A DNA stretch of 64,000 nt, taken from assembly GCF_020544465.1 (NCBI RefSeq), contig NZ_CP066126.1, positions 4,588,001-4,652,000 on the forward strand. The letters run 5' to 3'. Shown here piece after piece: positions 59,652 to 64,000 of this stretch. This DNA comes from Chromobacterium rhizoryzae. Its GTDB lineage: Bacteria; Pseudomonadota; Gammaproteobacteria; Burkholderiales; Chromobacteriaceae. Below the pieces are notes generated by a model. It was not told the origin of the DNA. It saw only the letters and a program-made list of their open reading frames with translations, and did no database searches. A program made the position numbers and the translations under genes. Each line of letters starts with the position of its first letter. The first letter of the stretch is position 1.

Positions 59652-62420
59652 TCAGTGCGCGCTTTCCCAGCTTTCCCCCGCGCCCACTTCCGCCAGCAAG
59701 GGCACCTTGAGCTTGGCCACGCCGGCCATAATCTCGGGCAAGCGGCGTTTGACCAGCTCCAGCTCGGCGTCCGGCACTTCCAGCACCAGTTCGTCATGCA
59801 CCTGCATGATCAGCTTGCTGCCCAGGCCCTCGCCCTGCAGCCAGTCCTGCGTCGCAATCATCGCCAGCTTGATCAGATCCGCCGCCGTGCCCTGCATCGG
59901 CGCGTTGATCGCCGCGCGCTCGGCGCCGGCGCGGCGCGCCGGATTGGACAGCTTGATTTCCGGCAGATACAGGCGACGGCCGAACACGGTTTCGACATAG
60001 CCTTGCTCGCGCGCGGTCTCGCGCGTGGTCTGCATATACTCGGCCACGCCCGGGTAGCGCATGAAATAACGGTCGATGTATTGCTGGGCGGCGCTGCGCT
60101 CGATGTCCAGCTGCGCGGCCAGACCGAAGGCGCTCATGCCGTAGATCAGGCCGAAGTTGATCGCCTTGGCGGCGCGGCGCTGATCGGCGCTGACCTGGGA
60201 CAGCTCGACGCCGAACACCTCGGCGGCGGTGGCGCGATGGATATCCTCGCCGCTGGCGAAAGCCCGCAGCATGCCGGCGTCGTCGGACAGATGCGCCATG
60301 ATGCGCAGCTCAATCTGCGAATAATCGGCGCTGACGATCACATGCCCCGGTGGCGCGATGAAGGCCTCGCGCACGCGACGCCCTTCCGAGGTGCGCACCG
60401 GAATGTTCTGCAGGTTGGGATCCGAGCTGGCCAAGCGCCCGGTGATCGCCACCGCCTGCGCGTAATTGGTGTGCACGCGACCGGTGGCCGCATTGATCAG
60501 CTGCGGCAATTTGTCGGTGTAGGTGGACTTGAGCTTGGCCAGGCCGCGGTACGCCAGAATGCATTTGGGCAGCGGGTGCTCCAGCGCCAGCGTCTCCAGC
60601 ACCGATTCATCGGTGGAGTAGCCGCCGGACGGGGTCTTCTTCACGCCCTTGGTGGGAATGCCCAGCTTGCCGAACAGGATTTCCTGCAACTGCTTGGGCG
60701 AATTCAGATTGAAAGGCTGGCGGGCCAGATCGTAAGCCTGGTTTTCCAGCTTCAGCATTTCGGTGCCCAACTGATGGCTCTGCGTCGCCAGACGTTCGCG
60801 GTCTATCAGCACCCCATGGCGCTCCATCGCGAACAGCACCTCGGCCACCGGCAGCTCGATATCCCGGTAGACCTCGCGCAAGCGGCCGTTCAGCAGGCCG
60901 GAGAAATATTGATTCAAGCGCAGCGTGATGTCGGCGTCCTCCGCCGCGTAATTGGCGGCAGTGTCGATGTCCACCTCGCCGAAGCCGATCTGCTTGGCGC
61001 CCTTGCCGCAGATCTCCTCGTAGCTGACCGTGGATTCGCCCAGATGGCGGCGCGCCAGATCGTCCATATTGTGGCGTTCATGGCTTTCCACCACATAGGA
61101 CGCCAGCAGGGAATCGTCGACCACGCCGGCCAAGCGGATGCCGTGGTTGGCGAACACATGGCGGTCGTACTTCAGGTTCTGGCCGCACTTTTTCTTGCCG
61201 GCGTCTTCCAGCCAAGGCTTGAGTTTGGCCAGGCTCCGCTCCAGGTCCAACTGCTCGGGCGCGCCGGCGTAATGATGGCCCAGCGGCAGATAGGCGGCTT
61301 CGCCGGAGCGCACCGAGAAGCTGACGCCGATGATGCGCGCCTGCATCTGGTCCAGGCTGGTGGTTTCCGTGTCCAGCGACACCACATCCGCCGCGGCCAG
61401 CTTGGCCAGCCAGGCGTCCAACTGCGCGGCCTCCAGAATGGTTTCATAGCGCCGCTCCGCCGCCGTTTCCGGCAAGGCCGGGCTGTCCTGCGCGGCCTCG
61501 ATGGCGAACAGATCGTCGCCCTGGGCTCCGGCCGCGGTCTGCGCCACCGCCGGCATCTCCTCGCCCTCGGTCACCTCGCGGTAAAAGGTGCGGAAACCCA
61601 AGCCCTGATACAGCTCGGCCAGACGCGGCTTGTCCTTGAGGCCATGCTGCAGACTGTCCAGGCCATAGGGCATGTCCGCGTTCAGATCCACATCGCACTT
61701 GATGGTGATCAGCTCGCGGCCCTTGGGCAGCCAATCCAGCGCCGCGCGCAGGTTCTCGCCCACCTTGCCGCCCACTTCCGCCGCCTGGGCGATGACGGCG
61801 TCCAGATTGCCGTACTGCTCCAGCCACTTGACCGCGGTCTTGGGCCCGCACTTGTCCACGCCCGGCACATTGTCCACCTTGTCGCCGATCAGGGTCAGAT
61901 AGTCGACGATCAATTCCGGCGGCACGCCGAACTTGTCCTTGACCCCGTCGCGGTCGAAGGTTTCATTGGTCATGGTGTTGACGATGGACACCTGTCCGTC
62001 CACCAACTGCGCCATATCCTTGTCGCCGGTGGAGATAACCACCCGCATGCCGGCGGCCGCGCCGGCGCGCGCCAGCGTGCCGATCACATCGTCAGCCTCC
62101 ACGCCCGGCACCACCAGCATCGGCCAGCCCGAGGCTTGCACCACCTCATGGACCGCCGTAATCTGGGAGGCGAGTTCCTCCGGCATCGACGGGCGATTGG
62201 CCTTGTACTCGGGGTAAAGGTCGTCGCGAAATGTCTTGCCTTTGGCGTCGAAAACGCAGGCGCTATAATCGAACTGCACTTCCTTCTCCAGCCGCCTGAG
62301 CATGTTCACCATGCCATAGACAGCCCCCACCGGGCGGCCATCCGGAGAACGCAAATCGGGCATCGCGTGAAAGGCGCGGTACAAATAAGAAGAGCCGTCG
62401 ATCAATAACAGTGTTTTCAT
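59652..62420 (-). CDS. polA: DNA polymerase I
   Basis: The protein has 922 residues and all three domains. The 5' nuclease (1-300) has LLLIDGSSYLYRAFHAMPDL. The 3'-5' proofreading domain (about 320-510) has DTETTSLDQM. The polymerase has motif A DYSQIELRIMAHLS near residue 700, motif B RRAAKAINFGLIYGMSAFGL and motif C QVHDELVLEV. The proofreading acidic residues appear intact. It is divergent from the LOG gene, with only 15 bp between start codons. Confidence 0.97.
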   Translation of the reverse strand: MKTLLLIDGSSYLYRAFHAMPDLRSPDGRPVGAVYGMVNMLRRLEKEVQFDYSACVFDAKGKTFRDDLYPEYKANRPSMPEELASQITAVHEVVQASGWPMLVVPGVEADDVIGTLARAGAAAGMRVVISTGDKDMAQLVDGQVSIVNTMTNETFDRDGVKDKFGVPPELIVDYLTLIGDKVDNVPGVDKCGPKTAVKWLEQYGNLDAVIAQAAEVGGKVGENLRAALDWLPKGRELITIKCDVDLNADMPYGLDSLQHGLKDKPRLAELYQGLGFRTFYREVTEGEEMPAVAQTAAGAQGDDLFAIEAAQDSPALPETAAERRYETILEAAQLDAWLAKLAAADVVSLDTETTSLDQMQARIIGVSFSVRSGEAAYLPLGHHYAGAPEQLDLERSLAKLKPWLEDAGKKKCGQNLKYDRHVFANHGIRLAGVVDDSLLASYVVESHERHNMDDLARRHLGESTVSYEEICGKGAKQIGFGEVDIDTAANYAAEDADITLRLNQYFSGLLNGRLREVYRDIELPVAEVLFAMERHGVLIDRERLATQSHQLGTEMLKLENQAYDLARQPFNLNSPKQLQEILFGKLGIPTKGVKKTPSGGYSTDESVLETLALEHPLPKCILAYRGLAKLKSTYTDKLPQLINAATGRVHTNYAQAVAITGRLASSDPNLQNIPVRTSEGRRVREAFIAPPGHVIVSADYSQIELRIMAHLSDDAGMLRAFASGEDIHRATAAEVFGVELSQVSADQRRAAKAINFGLIYGMSAFGLAAQLDIERSAAQQYIDRYFMRYPGVAEYMQTTRETAREQGYVETVFGRRLYLPEIKLSNPARRAGAERAAINAPMQGTAADLIKLAMIATQDWLQGEGLGSKLIMQVHDELVLEVPDAELELVKRRLPEIMAGVAKLKVPLLAEVGAGESWESAH

Positions 62421-62435
62421 AAAAAGAGGCAGAAT

Positions 62436-63164
62436 ATGAGCTTGTCCGATAAATTACCGCAAACCAGCGATCGTCACGCGATGATGCAGCGTTTCCGTTC
62501 CCGCGAAGCCTGGCATGTGATGAAGATCATGTCGGAGTTTGTCGATTCGGCGGAAGCCTTGCAAGGCATCATGCCGGCGGTGAGCATCTTTGGCAGCGCG
62601 CGCACGCCGCGCGACCACAAGTATTACAAATTGACCGAAGAAGTCGCGCGTCTGCTGTCGGACTCCGGCTTCTCCGTTGTTTCCGGGGGCGGCCCCGGCA
62701 TCATGGAGGCCGCCAATAAAGGGGCATTCTACGGCAGAAGCCCGTCGGTGGCGCTGAATATCGTGCTGCCGCACGAACAAAAACCCAATGAATACCAAGA
62801 CCTGAGCATCAAGTTCAACCACTTCTTCAGCCGCAAGGTCATGTTCGTCAAGCACGCTATCGCCTACGTGGTGATGCCGGGCGGCTTCGGCACCCTGGAC
62901 GAAATGTTCGAGGCCCTGACGCTGATACAGACCGGCAAAAGCCGCAAGATCCCCATCATCCTGTGCTGCCGCGAGTTCTGGGAGGGCCTGCTGGACTGGG
63001 TCAAGGACAGGCTGATCAGCGAAGGCATGATCAATCCCGAAGACATGAATCTGATCCAACTGATCGACGATCCGCGGCAAATCGTCGAAACTATCTTCAA
63101 ACATTACGAAACCCGCGGTTTTGAAGCGCTGCCGGAAGAGCGCGAACAACTGCTACACCTTTAA
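62436..63164 (+). CDS. LOG-family (TIGR00730) nucleotide-monophosphate phosphoribohydrolase
   Basis: The protein has 242 residues with a Rossmann-like fold and the LOG signatures VVSGGGPGIMEAANKGAFYG near residue 85 and VMPGGFGTLDEMFEALTLIQ near residue 145. The family hydrolyses the N-glycosidic bond of nucleoside monophosphates (formerly mislabelled lysine decarboxylase). Its start is 15 bp from that of polA, so the promoters must overlap the neighbouring coding regions. Confidence 0.87.
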   Translation: MSLSDKLPQTSDRHAMMQRFRSREAWHVMKIMSEFVDSAEALQGIMPAVSIFGSARTPRDHKYYKLTEEVARLLSDSGFSVVSGGGPGIMEAANKGAFYGRSPSVALNIVLPHEQKPNEYQDLSIKFNHFFSRKVMFVKHAIAYVVMPGGFGTLDEMFEALTLIQTGKSRKIPIILCCREFWEGLLDWVKDRLISEGMINPEDMNLIQLIDDPRQIVETIFKHYETRGFEALPEEREQLLHL

Positions 63165-63190
63165 AACTGATGACAATCAAGGACCACGCC

Positions 63191-63517
63191 ATGCGCCGCC
63201 TGCTCTCCGCCCTCGCCCTGCTGCCATTGACAGCCGCCTGGGCCGATACGCCCCCTCCCGCCAAGACCCCGGTGCCGCCGCCGCCGACGATCAGCGAACA
63301 AAACGCCGCCACCGCGGAACCGGAGGTACGCATCATCCAGAAGGGCGAGGAGAAGATCGAAGAATACCGGCTCAACGGCCACCTCTATATGGTCAAGGTG
63401 ACGCCGTCGCACGGCGTGCCCTATTACCTGATGGACGACAACGGCTCCGGCACCATGAAGCAGATCGACCCCGCCAACCGCATCATCATCCCGCGCTGGG
63501 TGCTGATCCGGTTCTGA
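63191..63517 (+). CDS. DUF2782 periplasmic protein
   Basis: The protein has 108 residues with a signal peptide at 1-18 (ending AAWA-D), a Pro-rich linker (TPPPAKTPVPPPPTISEQ), then the DUF2782 domain with EVRIIQKGEEKIEEYRLNGH and MVKVTPSHGVPYYLMDDNGS. Function unknown. The ATG at 63191 has AAGGA upstream and begins at the signal peptide. The polA/DUF2782/thrB neighbourhood is conserved in betaproteobacteria. Confidence 0.85.
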   Translation: MRRLLSALALLPLTAAWADTPPPAKTPVPPPPTISEQNAATAEPEVRIIQKGEEKIEEYRLNGHLYMVKVTPSHGVPYYLMDDNGSGTMKQIDPANRIIIPRWVLIRF

Positions 63518-63527
63518 GAGGGCCACT

Positions 63528-64000
63528 ATGTCGGTTTACACCACGGTCAGCCATGACCAGATGCAGGAATGGCTCAAGCGCTACACCTTGGGCCAGTTGC
63601 TGGACTTGAAGGGCATTGCCTCCGGCATCACCAATACCAATTACTTCCTCACCACCACGCACGGCCGCTATGTGCTGACGCTGTTCGAAGCGCTGAAGCT
63701 GCAGGAACTGCCTTATTACCTGACGCTGATGAGCCACCTGGCGCGCCACGGCGTGGCCTGCCCGGCGCCGGTGGCCGACAACACCGACCAGTTCGCCTCG
63801 ATGCTGGCCGGCAAGCCGGCCTGCCTGGTCAGTTGCCTGGACGGCGCCGACGTCGCGCAGCCCACCCCGGCGCAATGTCGCGCCGTAGGAGAAATGCTGG
63901 CGCAAATGCATATCGCCGGCGCCACCTTCCCCGGCAAAATGGCCAATCCGCGGGGTCCGCGCTGGTGGAGCGAAACCGCGCGCCAGGTCTACCCCCGCAT
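63528..64000 (+). CDS. thrB: Homoserine kinase ThrB, type II (3' end outside window)
   Basis: The first 157 residues are visible. SVYTTVSHDQMQEWLKRYTL and ASGITNTNYFLTTTHGRYVL are hallmarks of the aminoglycoside-phosphotransferase-fold homoserine kinase of proteobacteria. It phosphorylates homoserine for threonine synthesis. It starts 10 bp after DUF2782 and runs off the window. Confidence 0.92.
   Translation, partial: MSVYTTVSHDQMQEWLKRYTLGQLLDLKGIASGITNTNYFLTTTHGRYVLTLFEALKLQELPYYLTLMSHLARHGVACPAPVADNTDQFASMLAGKPACLVSCLDGADVAQPTPAQCRAVGEMLAQMHIAGATFPGKMANPRGPRWWSETARQVYPR

Overview
The window is GC-rich chromosomal DNA of a Neisseriales-type betaproteobacterium. The best fit is a Chromobacterium or Pseudogulbenkiania-like member of the Chromobacteriaceae. 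This rests on gene content and order: nirS and norCBEFQD denitrification genes, pilMNOPQ-aroKB, metX-metW, polA/DUF2782/thrB, and LPS core genes behind ptsH-ptsI. It is inference from gene order, since no 16S rRNA is present. No tRNA, rRNA, CRISPR array, prophage or intact insertion sequence was seen.

Layout. (1) 1-11817 is a denitrification island. On the minus strand lie nirS-nirM-nirC-nirF (nirF cut by the window edge), a frameshifted DUF3079 gene and norC-norB-norE-norF-norQ-norD. On the plus strand lies nirE-hemerythrin-DUF2249-membrane protein, linked by ATGA overlaps. Two identical perfect FNR/Dnr boxes (TTGATTCGAATCAA) control it; one sits between norC and nirE and appears to drive both. 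(2) 12084-16747 holds an isolated nuoA, gdhA and mrcA (PBP1a). (3) 16863-24117 holds pilMNOPQ, aroK, aroB and a small FimV-like membrane protein. (4) 24218-34237 (minus) reads EIIA-Man, HPr, enzyme I, then LPS core glycosyltransferases, an O-antigen-ligase-like gene and msbA. (5) 34426-45010 holds cysG, a PAS/GAF/GGDEF diguanylate cyclase, DUF3025, a YihY protein, a WrbA-like flavodoxin, an AraC regulator divergent from an Fsr-type MFS pump, and asnB. (6) 45197-48660 is an iron-uptake operon ftrABCD with a Fur box over a sigma-70 promoter. (7) 48734-54881 holds a solute-binding protein, ybaK, msrPQ, a radical SAM gene, a two-helix small protein and metX-metW with a structured leader. (8) 54934-64000 holds ampG, an MliC-like gene, minor pilins fimT-pilV-pilW-pilX-pilE, polA, a LOG gene, DUF2782 and thrB (cut by the window edge).

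The most interesting structure is a family of non-coding miniature elements. Full copies lie at 2596-2746, 11818-11957 and 14244-14383, a 51-bp derivative at 11961-12011 and a remnant at 24118-24147. They have 17-bp terminal inverted repeats that co-vary within each copy and are flanked by TNA trinucleotides. In two full copies the flank is an exact 3-bp duplication that is also the stop codon of the adjacent gene, and the remnant fits the same pattern. One copy lies between the FNR box and nirS, so it should be transcribed as the nirS leader. Other leads are the single-base frameshift of the DUF3079 gene beside nirS and a cluster of nested palindromes at 3112-3375.
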